Assembly (NCBI GenBank): GCA_011525295.1
Contig: WTGV01000051.1
Location: forward strand, 1-42,294
Direction of reading: 5' to 3'
Length of the DNA stretch: 42,294 nt
Source of the DNA: Pseudomonadales bacterium
GTDB lineage: Bacteria > Pseudomonadota > Gammaproteobacteria > Pseudomonadales > Azotimanducaceae
In this document: positions 1 through 8,883 of the stretch, piece by piece
How positions within the stretch are numbered: position 1 is the stretch's first letter
Layout: every line of letters begins with the position of its first letter
The notes under the pieces: model-generated
What the model saw: only the letters and a program-made list of their open reading frames with translations
Told to the model about the DNA's origin: nothing
Database searches by the model: none
Program-made: the position numbers and the translations under genes

Positions 1-65
1 TTGATGTACGACGAATCCTTCGTCCAAAAGTGGATGATTTGGACGAAGGATTCGTCGTACATCAA
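1..65. repeat. Perfect 28-bp inverted repeat at the window edge
   Basis: Bases 1-28 are the exact reverse complement of bases 38-65, with a 9-base loop (29-37). The right arm and the loop are coding: read from 30 they give VDDLDEGF, which aligns with IDNLDAGF in the paralogue downstream. The left arm does not continue that protein. The simplest reading is that real sequence ends near base 29 and bases 1-28 are a fold-back copy made during amplification or assembly. A genuine hairpin inside the gene is possible but less likely. Confidence 0.9.
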
Positions 66-638
66 CCCATACCGCGTCTTGGTCACTCACCTCGTTTTGG
101 TCCCATTGCGTGGATAAACGTTAAATATGCTGATATTGAACTAGACAAAAGATTACCTATCCAACCTCGTGTGGGTTTAACTCGGTCGATTTCAAATTTT
201 TGGCAACGTCAGACTGAACATTTGTTTGTGGTGCCATTGGGACGCTATCGTCAAACTTACGCTTACGTCAAGGCTGAGAAGGAGATTCCTACGGCTGAGT
301 TTGAAACAACAATTACTCACGACGGTGAATGGCAATTGGACTATCATTATCCTTGGATTGCACCTACTGAATGGCGGAGTGAATCTGAAGTCCCAGAGGA
401 CGACACGTTATCGCTTGTGATTTCGCAAAGCGGGAGTACACAAATAACTCCTCTGGACATTAAGTCAATGGCTTACGGATGGAATTCCGTTGGAAGATTC
501 GAGCTTAATGATGAAACAGTATCAGTGAAGATTTTATATCGACCAAAAACGACCGCAGAATCGGTAACTATTTACGCAGATGCTATACGATGGACACCTA
601 CCGACACTCCCAATAACCGAAAGTTCTTGAATGATTAA
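30..638 (+). CDS. 3' end of a permease/M1-like paralogue (N-terminally truncated)
   Basis: Open from a GTG at 30, but this is not a real start: the frame begins in the loop of the edge inverted repeat. The 202 residues align along their length with the last 200 or so residues of the 1174-residue protein downstream. Shared landmarks are DDLDEGF/DNLDAGF, the GRYRQT motif, a YxPW segment (YHYPW/YFDPW), YGWN followed by an FEL motif, and the ending (I/F)xADAIRWT. That ending resembles golvesin-type beta-sandwich domains, which close with similar ADAVRW strings. The domain is probably extracytoplasmic, following a membrane and peptidase-like part now missing to the left. Upstream neighbours, perhaps the ABC ATPase, lie outside the window. 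The homology to the next gene is strong; the domain name is a pattern-based inference. Confidence 0.8.
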   Translation: MDDLDEGFVVHQPIPRLGHSPRFGPIAWINVKYADIELDKRLPIQPRVGLTRSISNFWQRQTEHLFVVPLGRYRQTYAYVKAEKEIPTAEFETTITHDGEWQLDYHYPWIAPTEWRSESEVPEDDTLSLVISQSGSTQITPLDIKSMAYGWNSVGRFELNDETVSVKILYRPKTTAESVTIYADAIRWTPTDTPNNRKFLND

Positions 639-1411
639 TGAATTGAGGTGTTTCCGCCCGGCTAGATATTTTCTTTGGGAAACTGAAAACAACATCTCCA
701 ATGGAAATCTAAGATACTTTCATCAAACACAAACTAGGAACATGAGAGTTTTCATTAAAGCCTAAAGATGTCGTCCACCACGGCCTTTCTCGAAACAGTA
801 GGGAATTTACACGGAATGCAATCGTGTTCCACTGGGCCGTTATCAACTAGTACCAGTTTCAAGGTTTAAAATATGTACAATAATATAGTATTTGGGCTCA
901 GGTTGCGCTCGCAATATTTTCAATCTTTCAATCCGGGTCCCGATTGCAGTGAGCGACCACCGCCATCATGCCGCCAGTGTACAGGGCGAAAACTCGACGG
1001 ACCAACTTTCGTATTCGGGTACGTTCGACACCGATGTGTATAGGGGTATCCACCAAGCAAGATCACGTCCGCATTCTACACATGTTTCCGATGCGGATAG
1101 GCACTCGGCCAAGAACCCAGTGGTGCGGCTTCTATAGTGCAAAGATTCTGTTTTTTTGCGTCTTACTTTGCATGCACATGCTACTTAGATTTACCACATC
1201 CTACTAAGATCGAAACTGTCCCTCGTCGAAGGTGTCTTTACCAGAAGTTCACAAATTGTTTGTGCGACGTAAATCTTGAGATGGTGTGCAAAGGAGACTT
1301 TTTAGCTAGTTTGTGTTTTTACGAGCTATTGGTTCACTATTCTAAATTTGCTCTTTGGTGCGAATTTTGCTTTGTTGCAATGAAAATTGAGTTGACGAGA
1401 CAGAACCCACA
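639..1411. other. 773-bp stretch without a convincing gene
   Basis: Several short overlapping frames on both strands are open here (for example 873-1043, 892-1137 and 1137-1415 on plus), but none has a convincing ribosome binding site, a recognisable family pattern or sustained coding character. The translations are rich in Cys, Arg and His, as expected of non-coding DNA read in frame. The 1137-1415 frame overlaps the next gene start by 4 bases but has no credible start context. The stretch may hold the promoter of the 1412 gene and decayed sequence between the paralogues. I see no tRNA or clear terminator. Confidence 0.6.
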
Positions 1412-4400
1412 ATGAGGTCTCCTTTCGCTAGGTCTCTCACCTACGCAAAAACGGAAATTCGAACAATACGTCGATTAGTTCGTTTCTGGCTCATCGTATT
1501 CTTTCTCACGCTTCTAGTCCAATTCACATATATGCTGTCCTGTATCTCTCTAGGATATTTAGCTCCATACGACCCCACCCTAGGCGCTGCTGCTCCAAAA
1601 TACTTACTAGGGACTATAGATCCCACTTTCTTCTTGATCTTTCAATCCGCAACTCTTTTGTTGTTGTTTGACGCAACATCCAGAACTAAGCGAGAGCGAA
1701 TCGCAGAAGTATTAGACAACTCTCCCTTGACGAATTTCGAAAGTCTGTCTGGACGAGTTCTGGGCATATCCATATTGGTTTGGGCAATAACAATGTTCAA
1801 CTTACTCTTCATGCAACTAGTTGGAAGTTTCTCAGCGGTTGGTTGGGCATTCGTGGAGAGTCTGCAATGGCATTCCGTGATTAATTTAATGCTCATTGAT
1901 GCGCCGGCTAACTTACTGTTCTGGACATCGTTCATCGTCCTTGTGAGCGTCGCCGTGCGTTCTCGAATATTAATCGTCGTGTTGTGCGGACTTGCCTTGT
2001 TTGGATGGTATTGGCTCGTGTCTCACGTTCCATATTCGTATCTATCAGTAATCAGTCCTTCGTCGAACGATACCCTTTTTGTTTCCGAAATTCAACCTGC
2101 TCTAGTTTCACTGAACACATTATTAATACGCGCCGCTTATGTCCTCGCAGCAGGACTTTTTCTGGTTTTGGCGACTTTGATCACGACCCGTTTTGACGAC
2201 CAAAAAGCACGATCTTGGAACGGTTTGTCGGCACCGATTGCGCTAGTCTTGGTTGGTGTCCTGCTCGCTGGAGGAACGTGGGGACTAATGTCCCCCTACA
2301 ACCAAGTAGAAAAGTGGAGAAAAGCCCACGTAGAGTACGACGGGAACGACAACGTGGACGTACAGAAGATTTCAGGTACTGTAAACATCGAGCCGAACAA
2401 GCGGCTTTACATAGATCTTGTCTTAGATTTGCTCATCACCGCTACAAAGGCAACCAACAAGTTAGTCTTTAGTCTAAATCCTGCTCTGAAAATTGATATC
2501 GTAGACATCATTGGTTTTGAAACTACATCCGATTTCACCAACGGTTTATTGGAAATACGAAGCGCAACCCCTTTGGAACCGAACGCACTAGTGTCGGTGC
2601 GAATAGCAGCTCATGGAATACCGAATCCAAACTTCGGCTACATCGATAGTCCGGTGGACTATTTGACTAGTAGAGACACACCAATTAGTTTGACGAGGCA
2701 ATTGGGTACAGAGGCTTCTCTTTTCAACAACCAATACGTCGCACTTACGCCGGCTATTTGTTGGTATCCAGTACCTGGAACTATGTATGAATCATACGGT
2801 GACTTACAACGAGGGAGAGACTTTTTTGAAGTATCTCTCGAAGTACAAATTAAACGCAAAAGTTGGAGCTTGGTCGCGTCCGGTGAGTTTGAACCGAAAG
2901 CGAATACTTTCGATACATACCTAGTTAGCGCAAAAAATAAGGTGCCCGAAATAGGTCTATTTGCTTCGCATTTTGAACACGCTAGCGTCGATGTCGCTGG
3001 GATCAGGTTTTCAGCATACTTGCACAAAAGACACTCGAACAATTTACGAGTATTTGACGATTGGAACCATGCATTAGAAAACCAAGCTAGCCGTTTGATC
3101 GAGCAACACAAAGATGCAGGCATTCCAATCGCCCAAACAGTCTTCAATTTTGTTGAAATACCACGCAGTTTACGCACAGTAGGTGGTGGTTGGCGAATGG
3201 AAGCGAAAGATACTCTACCAGGACTTGTATTAACGAAGGAGCACGGCTTTCCCAGAGCTAATTTCAAGCTTGCGTTTTCGCAGTACGAGCAGGGTCGGTA
3301 CTTCTCACGCGACAGCACCGAAACGCAAGAAATCATGCCTATGACACTTTTGTTTAAGTTCTTTGAGACCGGCAGTGGTTCCGATGCTCCTTGGATGAGT
3401 CTATATAAACACCAATGGGACCACTGGACATCACCCGACGGCGATCATGCCTTGGTTATCGATGAAATCGTCAAAGCACTAATCTCCTCACTTCATCCCC
3501 ATGCACTAATCTCATCCTTTCATCCTTTTTTGAACCGATCATTTTCCGTGTATTCAACCGCGCGAATCTCTGATCTTACTTCACTTGATGTATTCAGTGC
3601 TGGTGACGCTTCGTATCAGGCAGGAGCTCGGTCGCGCATTTATTATCAAGGACATTTAGCGAGTCTCGAAAGTTCCTGGGCTAGTCGACCTTCTGTTTGG
3701 CGAAATGTAGAACAAAGAGGGTTCTCAGATCTACCAACGGAATACGGTCACGAACACGATCTGGAGTTAGTGATTCTAAAGTCAAGAGAAATAGCGAAGA
3801 GTCTCCTCAGAGCGAATGAACCAGCGGTGGTCTACTCTTGGATAGACTCTATACGCAGAGAATACCGCGGACAAACATTCACTTACGACAATTTGATTGA
3901 CAGCGCGGAGCAAAGATCCGTCCTCGTTCATCCTTTCTTAACCGACTGGATCACTAAGGATTCTCTTCCTGCGTTTGTCGCACGTGACTGGATCATGCTG
4001 AGAATATCCGACGATGAAAATGGCGATGAACGTTATCAGTTGACCGTTACCTTGCAAAACACTCAATCAGCTGACGGTCATGTCTCGATTCTCGTTCCCA
4101 CGAAACAAACCGCAGATTGGCAATTTCCCACTTATCTTACTCTGGGTAACGCGATCATACCGGGCTACGCAACAAGACGATTTAACATCCAACTAGACTA
4201 CTCTGTGAACAGTGTTGGAATCGATCCTGGTCTGTCGCTAAATCGAGAAAACTTCTACCTTGATATTGATATCAAAGAATCTGAGCAAAACCTTGAACTA
4301 GAGCCGGCACCATTCGAGGAATCGGTGGCAAATTTAATCGCACCTCAGGAGATCATCATCGATAATCTTGACGCTGGATTTTCTGTCGATCAAAAACTAA

Positions 4401-4936
4401 CTACACCGCTATTTTCTGCAAGCTTTGGTCCAGCATCATGGTTTGACGGAGGAAGATCACTAACCGATTCCTCCGACGGGCTACGCTCCCGCGTTAAAGG
4501 TTGGTATGGGTTCCCGGAATCCTCAAATGTTTGGCGCATTTGGACGAGTGGCCCAGAAGCGATACCCTATGGAAGATATCGTCAGACGACAGCCTTCATT
4601 TGGGCTCAAGAGAGTATTCCTACGGTTTCGTTTAAAACCGTGTTACCTGACCCTGGAATTTGGAAACTTGAATACTTCGACCCCTGGACTATGTACGATC
4701 TAGAGGGTCCAGGTTGGCATTCGACAGACAACATAAAACTTGAGATTACACAACAAGACACAAAGTATGAGGTACCATTGAACCAAGAGCTCTCAGAATA
4801 CGGTTGGAATTTCATGGGAGAATTTGAGCTAACCGACAGCGAGGTCAAAGTTGACATCGTATTTACGCCTAACAAAGACGGAAGTACCGTCAGAATATTC
4901 GCGGACGCGATTCGCTGGACCAAGAAGGAAGAGTAA
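1412..4936 (+). CDS. ABC-2-like permease fused to degenerate M1-peptidase-like and golvesin-like domains
   Basis: 1174 residues. About seven hydrophobic segments lie in residues 24-295, arranged like an ABC-2 type permease (long loop after TM2 containing KRERIAEVLDNSPL, typical of these permeases). Residues 310-930 resemble the M1 aminopeptidase-like part of ABC permease/M1 fusion proteins: the GGGWRME string stands where active enzymes have GAMEN. No HEXXH zinc motif is present; the nearest match, KHQWDH, keeps only the HQW part, so peptidase activity is unlikely. Residues about 985-1174 form the C-terminal domain shared with the gene at 30-638 and end in FADAIRWT, as in golvesin-like domains. 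An ATPase partner is not in the window. Substrate unknown. Start ATG 1412 is the first in frame; its ribosome binding site is weak. Confidence 0.75.
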   Translation: MRSPFARSLTYAKTEIRTIRRLVRFWLIVFFLTLLVQFTYMLSCISLGYLAPYDPTLGAAAPKYLLGTIDPTFFLIFQSATLLLLFDATSRTKRERIAEVLDNSPLTNFESLSGRVLGISILVWAITMFNLLFMQLVGSFSAVGWAFVESLQWHSVINLMLIDAPANLLFWTSFIVLVSVAVRSRILIVVLCGLALFGWYWLVSHVPYSYLSVISPSSNDTLFVSEIQPALVSLNTLLIRAAYVLAAGLFLVLATLITTRFDDQKARSWNGLSAPIALVLVGVLLAGGTWGLMSPYNQVEKWRKAHVEYDGNDNVDVQKISGTVNIEPNKRLYIDLVLDLLITATKATNKLVFSLNPALKIDIVDIIGFETTSDFTNGLLEIRSATPLEPNALVSVRIAAHGIPNPNFGYIDSPVDYLTSRDTPISLTRQLGTEASLFNNQYVALTPAICWYPVPGTMYESYGDLQRGRDFFEVSLEVQIKRKSWSLVASGEFEPKANTFDTYLVSAKNKVPEIGLFASHFEHASVDVAGIRFSAYLHKRHSNNLRVFDDWNHALENQASRLIEQHKDAGIPIAQTVFNFVEIPRSLRTVGGGWRMEAKDTLPGLVLTKEHGFPRANFKLAFSQYEQGRYFSRDSTETQEIMPMTLLFKFFETGSGSDAPWMSLYKHQWDHWTSPDGDHALVIDEIVKALISSLHPHALISSFHPFLNRSFSVYSTARISDLTSLDVFSAGDASYQAGARSRIYYQGHLASLESSWASRPSVWRNVEQRGFSDLPTEYGHEHDLELVILKSREIAKSLLRANEPAVVYSWIDSIRREYRGQTFTYDNLIDSAEQRSVLVHPFLTDWITKDSLPAFVARDWIMLRISDDENGDERYQLTVTLQNTQSADGHVSILVPTKQTADWQFPTYLTLGNAIIPGYATRRFNIQLDYSVNSVGIDPGLSLNRENFYLDIDIKESEQNLELEPAPFEESVANLIAPQEIIIDNLDAGFSVDQKLTTPLFSASFGPASWFDGGRSLTDSSDGLRSRVKGWYGFPESSNVWRIWTSGPEAIPYGRYRQTTAFIWAQESIPTVSFKTVLPDPGIWKLEYFDPWTMYDLEGPGWHSTDNIKLEITQQDTKYEVPLNQELSEYGWNFMGEFELTDSEVKVDIVFTPNKDGSTVRIFADAIRWTKKEE
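3476..3529 (+). repeat. 27-bp in-frame tandem duplication
   Basis: Two adjacent 27-base units (3476-3502 and 3503-3529) encode ALISSLHPH and ALISSFHPF (residues 689-706 of the permease fusion). The units are imperfect, differing by several substitutions, but the reading frame is kept. It sits in the degenerate peptidase-like part of the protein. Confidence 0.75.
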
Positions 4937-5074
4937 CAAGCAAGTTTTAAACAACTGTTTCTGTTTGACTACGATGTGTCCTTGGGAAATATACCCGGCG
5001 TAACATTTTCCTTTGTTGACGTACGCGTGTGAAGAATGCACAGGTTCGTTCCAGGACGTAACTAAGAACGGCAG

Positions 5075-6655
5075 ATGGATTTAGATCTCAAATTTCAAAA
5101 CCCGTTTGTTGATCAACTGCCGGGCGACGGCGAATCTCGTAACTTCGTACGTCTCGTCAGCGACTCTTGCTACTCCTTAGTCGAACCTACTGCTACCTCA
5201 AAACCTTCGCTTATATCCTACTCGCAAGAGCTAGCTGAATTGTTAGGTGTGTCGCCGGAAAGAATTGGAACCGAGACCTTCACTGAGGTTTTCGCCGGTA
5301 ATCGAAGAGTTTCTGGCTCTACACCTTATGCCATGTGTTACGGTGGACATCAGTTTGGGCATTGGGCTGGGCAGCTCGGTGATGGCCGGGCAATTACGCT
5401 GGGCGAAATTGAAGGAAAAGACGGACTCTCGTACGCGCTACAACTTAAGGGATCAGGGTTAACACCCTATTCCCGGACTGCCGATGGATTGGCGGTTCTC
5501 CGATCCTCTCTGCGTGAGTTCGTGTGTAGTGAAGCCATGCACTATCTTCGCGTCCCAACGACACGAGCACTTTCTTTGATTCGTACGGGAGATCAAGTGG
5601 TTCGGGACATGTTCTATGACGGTAATCCCAAATTAGAAACGGGAGCGATTGTGTGCCGGGTTGCTCCGACCTTTCTCCGCTTCGGAAGCTTTGAGATTTT
5701 CGCTGCCCAAAGAAATATCGAAGTACTCAAACAATTAGCTGACTTTACGATCCGTACACAATTTCCTAGTATCAAAGCAGATGGTTCACCAGACTCTTAC
5801 TGTCAATGGTTTCGAGAAGTCTTGGACCGTACAGCCTATCTCATGGCTGAATGGTGGCGGGTTGGTTTTGTACACGGTGTAATGAACACAGACAATATGT
5901 CGATTACGGGGCTGACTATCGACTATGGTCCTTATGGCTGGTTAGAGGACTTTGACTTAGGTTGGACACCCAATACGACCGACGCCCAAACGAAACGGTA
6001 CACTTTTGGAAAGCAACCTCAGATCGCTAAGTGGAACTTGTTACAACTTGCAAACGTTCTTTGCCTCCTCGTCAACGAACCTAGACCCTTACAAGAAGCT
6101 TTAGACGAATATGACCAAGTCTTCGAGACTTACTACTCGGAAGAAATTCGGTGCAAACTAGGACTCCCAGAATTGAGAGACGATGACACTCGCTTGGTGC
6201 AAGAACTCTATAGTCTCTTTGAGGTGATCGAAATTGATATGACGCTGTTCTTTAGATTTTTGGCAAACATTACCAGCGACTCCTCATCCGATCAAGACTT
6301 ATTGCAAGCCGTACAACCAGCTCTCTACAATCCTGACGAAATTTCGAGAGAAGGACGAGCAAGGCTTGAAAACTGGCTTACCACCTACACTACTTCATTG
6401 CGGAAACAACACCAAGATCCCGAGGTGCGCGTGAAGCTCATGAATAACAATAACCCACTGTACGTTCCCAGAAATTATCTAGCACAATTGGCAATTGACG
6501 ACGCCGATACAGGCGACTATGCATTTCTAAGCCAATGGATGGAAGTGCTCAAGAATCCGTATCAAGAACAGCCGGGAATGGAAAAATTTGCTGCAAAGCG
6601 TCCCGATTGGGCGAGGACTCGAGCCGGTTGCTCGATGTTGTCTTGCAGTTCGTAG
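5075..6655 (+). CDS. selO: SelO/YdiU protein adenylyltransferase (AMPylase)
   Basis: 526 residues, slightly longer than E. coli YdiU. SelO is a pseudokinase-fold enzyme that binds ATP upside-down and transfers AMP to Ser, Thr or Tyr of target proteins, with a link to oxidative stress. Visible landmarks: the YGGHQFGHWAGQLGDGRA block (residues 89-106), the nucleotide-contacting Lys in LKGSG (K125), the SSLREFVCSEAM segment (144-155), and TDN with DYG, giving the candidate base D273 and metal ligands N274 and D283 at the same 9-residue spacing as in YdiU. The C-terminus ends CSMLSCSS, keeping the conserved Cys near the end; it is a normal Cys codon, not UGA. The next gene begins 37 bases downstream, so selO probably heads a three-gene operon. 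Confidence 0.95.
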   Translation: MDLDLKFQNPFVDQLPGDGESRNFVRLVSDSCYSLVEPTATSKPSLISYSQELAELLGVSPERIGTETFTEVFAGNRRVSGSTPYAMCYGGHQFGHWAGQLGDGRAITLGEIEGKDGLSYALQLKGSGLTPYSRTADGLAVLRSSLREFVCSEAMHYLRVPTTRALSLIRTGDQVVRDMFYDGNPKLETGAIVCRVAPTFLRFGSFEIFAAQRNIEVLKQLADFTIRTQFPSIKADGSPDSYCQWFREVLDRTAYLMAEWWRVGFVHGVMNTDNMSITGLTIDYGPYGWLEDFDLGWTPNTTDAQTKRYTFGKQPQIAKWNLLQLANVLCLLVNEPRPLQEALDEYDQVFETYYSEEIRCKLGLPELRDDDTRLVQELYSLFEVIEIDMTLFFRFLANITSDSSSDQDLLQAVQPALYNPDEISREGRARLENWLTTYTTSLRKQHQDPEVRVKLMNNNNPLYVPRNYLAQLAIDDADTGDYAFLSQWMEVLKNPYQEQPGMEKFAAKRPDWARTRAGCSMLSCSS

Positions 6656-6692
6656 CTGACCAGCGGAAAACTCCCACCTTAAGGAACTCTAT

Positions 6693-7877
6693 TTGAAACT
6701 GTCCGAGAAAATGCAACGGTTGCACACCGAAACCGCTTTTGAAGTTCTCGCACGCGCCGAGGTTCTTCGAAGTGAAAATAAGCCAGTAATTAACTTGGGG
6801 ATTGGGCAACCAGATTTCAAAACACCACCACATGTGGTCGAGGCGGCGATACAAGCACTTCGTGATGGACACCACGGGTACACTCCGGCACCTGGAATCC
6901 TTCCTCTTCGAGAAGCAGTTGCTGCTGACATTTTGAAATATCGAAGGGTCAGCGTCCACCCAGACGAAATCCTTGTTGTACCTGGTGGCAAAGTCGTATT
7001 GTTCTTTGCAATCCTCATGTTTGGCGAATCAGGCGCAGAGATTCTTTATCCGAACCCCAGTTTTCCAATATATCAATCGGTGATTGAATTTTCCGGTGCG
7101 CGACCCGTTCCGATTCCCCTACTTGAAAAGAACAATTTCGCGTTTTCTGCTGATGAAGTCCTAAATTTGATTACTGAGAAGACTACGCTGATCATCGTTA
7201 ACTCACCGGCCAATCCTACAGGCGGTACCGTACCCAAGTCTGAAATTGACAAGCTCGTAGCAGGACTTCAAGAGTTTCCACACGTCGCAATCTTAAGTGA
7301 CGAAATCTACTCCCGAATTTGCTACGACCAAGAACACACTACTCTATTAGCCTACCCGGAAATTCGAGACAGACTCATCCTACTTGATGGCTGGAGTAAG
7401 ACATACGCAATGACGGGATGGCGTTTGGGCTATTCAGTGTGGCCTCGTGAGTCAATCGAACCTGCTCAACGGCTCGCAATAAACTGCCATTCCTGTGTGA
7501 ATACACCAGCGCAATTCGGCGCTATTGCTGCCCTTGAGGGACCGCAGGACTTCGTGGATGAAATGAACCAAGCCTTCTTGATGCGACGAGATTACTTAGT
7601 GAAAGCACTCAATTCCATTGACAGTGTCAGTTGTACGTTACCCAATGGTGCTTTCTATGCTTTTCCAAACGTCTCCCAGCTCGGAAGCACTGCCGAACAA
7701 ATACAAAACGAGCTGCTGAACGATTACTATGTGGCGACTGTCGCAGGTACCAGCTTTGGTATGCATGGCGAGGGTTATCTGCGGTTTTCCTACGCGGTTT
7801 CACTAGACGACCTAAATGTTGCTGTCGAACGACTGCAGGAGTACTGCACCGAGTCTGCAGTCCGAACGAACAACTAA
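6693..7877 (+). CDS. PLP-dependent class I/II aminotransferase (aspartate aminotransferase family)
   Basis: 394 residues, full length for fold-type I aminotransferases of the AspC/YbdL-like group. Key residues: GxGxPDF (GIGQPDF, 36-42), GYTPAPG (62-68), NPTGG (N174), SDEIY (D203, Y206), the Schiff-base lysine in WSKTYAMTGWRLG (K236) with R244 contacting the phosphate, and a C-terminal YLRFSYA with the Arg expected to bind the substrate carboxylate. Start TTG 6693 gives MKLSEKMQRL, which fits the family N-terminus better than the ATG six codons later. Substrate cannot be read from sequence. Placed 37 bases after selO and 9 bases before the luciferase-like gene, so probably co-transcribed. Confidence 0.92.
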   Translation: MKLSEKMQRLHTETAFEVLARAEVLRSENKPVINLGIGQPDFKTPPHVVEAAIQALRDGHHGYTPAPGILPLREAVAADILKYRRVSVHPDEILVVPGGKVVLFFAILMFGESGAEILYPNPSFPIYQSVIEFSGARPVPIPLLEKNNFAFSADEVLNLITEKTTLIIVNSPANPTGGTVPKSEIDKLVAGLQEFPHVAILSDEIYSRICYDQEHTTLLAYPEIRDRLILLDGWSKTYAMTGWRLGYSVWPRESIEPAQRLAINCHSCVNTPAQFGAIAALEGPQDFVDEMNQAFLMRRDYLVKALNSIDSVSCTLPNGAFYAFPNVSQLGSTAEQIQNELLNDYYVATVAGTSFGMHGEGYLRFSYAVSLDDLNVAVERLQEYCTESAVRTNN

Positions 7878-7886
7878 GAGAAAGAT

Positions 7887-8750
7887 ATGAAATTTGGCGT
7901 GGTGTTTCCACAAACCGAAATTGGTACAAGTCCAGAAGATATTGCTGCGTATGCAACTGCAGCTGAAGAAATCGGGTACAACCACATCCTAACCTATGAC
8001 CACGTCTTAGGTGCCGATACAACAAACCGTCCGGATTGGAGCGGTGTCTATACCTCTGAAGATATGTTCTACGAACCTTTCGTGTTGTTCAGCTACCTCG
8101 CTGCAATATGTAAAAGGATCGAATTCGTGACTGGTATTTTGATATTGCCACAACGACAAACTGCCCTCGTTGCGAAACAAGCCGCGTGCCTTGACGTTCT
8201 GAGCCAAGGTCGGTTGAGACTGGGCATCGGAATAGGTTGGAACGCGGTTGAATATGAAGCGTTAGGAGAAAATTTCCGAAATCGAGGCCGTCGTTCCGCA
8301 GAACAAATCGAAGTATTACGTCGTCTTTGGGCAGAACCAATCATCACGTATCAGGGACAGTGGCACAAGATTACCGAAGCCGGCCTAAATCCGCTCCCTA
8401 GAAATCGAGGCATTCCTATTTGGCTGGGCGGAAGCGCGCCGCAGGTAATTAGTCGCGTCGCCAAGCTTGGGGACGGTTGGTTTCCTTATTACAACCCAGA
8501 TATTGAAACACAGATTCACGAGATGCGGACTCAAGCGCTAGCATATGATCGAGATCCCGAATCTATAGGAGTCGAGTGCGTATTACGGGCGAACCAATCC
8601 AAACAGGATGCGATCGACCAGATTAAACATTGCAAAGACATCGGAATAACTCATACCTCCGTAGTTACTATGAGCCGAGGCTTCGACACAGTACAGGATC
8701 ACATCGATTCAATCTCTCGGTACATGAACGAGATCATCCATGCGAGCTGA
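7887..8750 (+). CDS. LLM-class (luciferase-like) flavin or F420-dependent oxidoreductase
   Basis: 287 residues, one bacterial-luciferase-like TIM barrel. It begins MKFGVVFPQTEIG, followed by the AEEIGYNHILTYDHV segment, TGILILPQR (strand before the flavin site), the LSQGRLRLGIGIGWN block and the PIWLGG strand. These match the single-domain LLM oxidoreductases often annotated F420-dependent (TIGR03619-like). Whether the cofactor is FMNH2 or F420 cannot be told; most gammaproteobacteria lack F420, which favours FMN. It starts 9 bases after the aminotransferase stop, with a purine-rich AGAGAAAG upstream. Confidence 0.88.
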   Translation: MKFGVVFPQTEIGTSPEDIAAYATAAEEIGYNHILTYDHVLGADTTNRPDWSGVYTSEDMFYEPFVLFSYLAAICKRIEFVTGILILPQRQTALVAKQAACLDVLSQGRLRLGIGIGWNAVEYEALGENFRNRGRRSAEQIEVLRRLWAEPIITYQGQWHKITEAGLNPLPRNRGIPIWLGGSAPQVISRVAKLGDGWFPYYNPDIETQIHEMRTQALAYDRDPESIGVECVLRANQSKQDAIDQIKHCKDIGITHTSVVTMSRGFDTVQDHIDSISRYMNEIIHAS

Positions 8751-8820
8751 TTTGGCGATTCATTAGGTGTGGCAACTCGGTTTCAGTCATACAATAAAAT
8801 TGTTTCTATAAAAGGGCCAA

Positions 8821-8843
8821 ATGCGTATTCTTGACTAACGCAT
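8821..8843. promoter_or_regulatory. 6-bp inverted repeat upstream of the rhodanese gene
   Basis: ATGCGT at 8821-8826 and ACGCAT at 8838-8843 form a perfect inverted repeat with an 11-base spacer, about 40 bases upstream of the rhodanese start. A TATAAA hexamer (8807-8812) lies just upstream but without a good -35 partner. The arrangement could be an operator or a leader hairpin; chance is not excluded. Confidence 0.3.
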
Positions 8844-8883
8844 CTATTTTCGCCCGTTTCACACAAACGTAACAGAGTCTAGT

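Noticed and set aside
873-1043. Plus-strand 56-codon frame with a CxxC-like, Cys-rich translation
   Set aside because: No ribosome binding site, no family match by eye, and an overlapping frame on the other strand is equally open; best read as non-coding.
892-1415. Two further open frames (892-1137 and 1137-1415)
   Set aside because: Weak starts, Cys/Arg/His-rich composition and no domain; the 4-base overlap with the next gene is probably chance.
2659-3336. 225-codon open frame on minus within the permease fusion
   Set aside because: Antisense shadow of a clear plus-strand gene; no start context or family.
3290-3440. Active zinc site in the M1-like domain
   Set aside because: Only KHQWDH is found; His and Glu of HEXXH are missing at the aligned positions, so no catalytic claim is made.
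6630-6655. Possible selenocysteine at the SelO C-terminus
   Set aside because: The codon is a standard Cys (CSS ending), with no UGA in frame before the natural stop.
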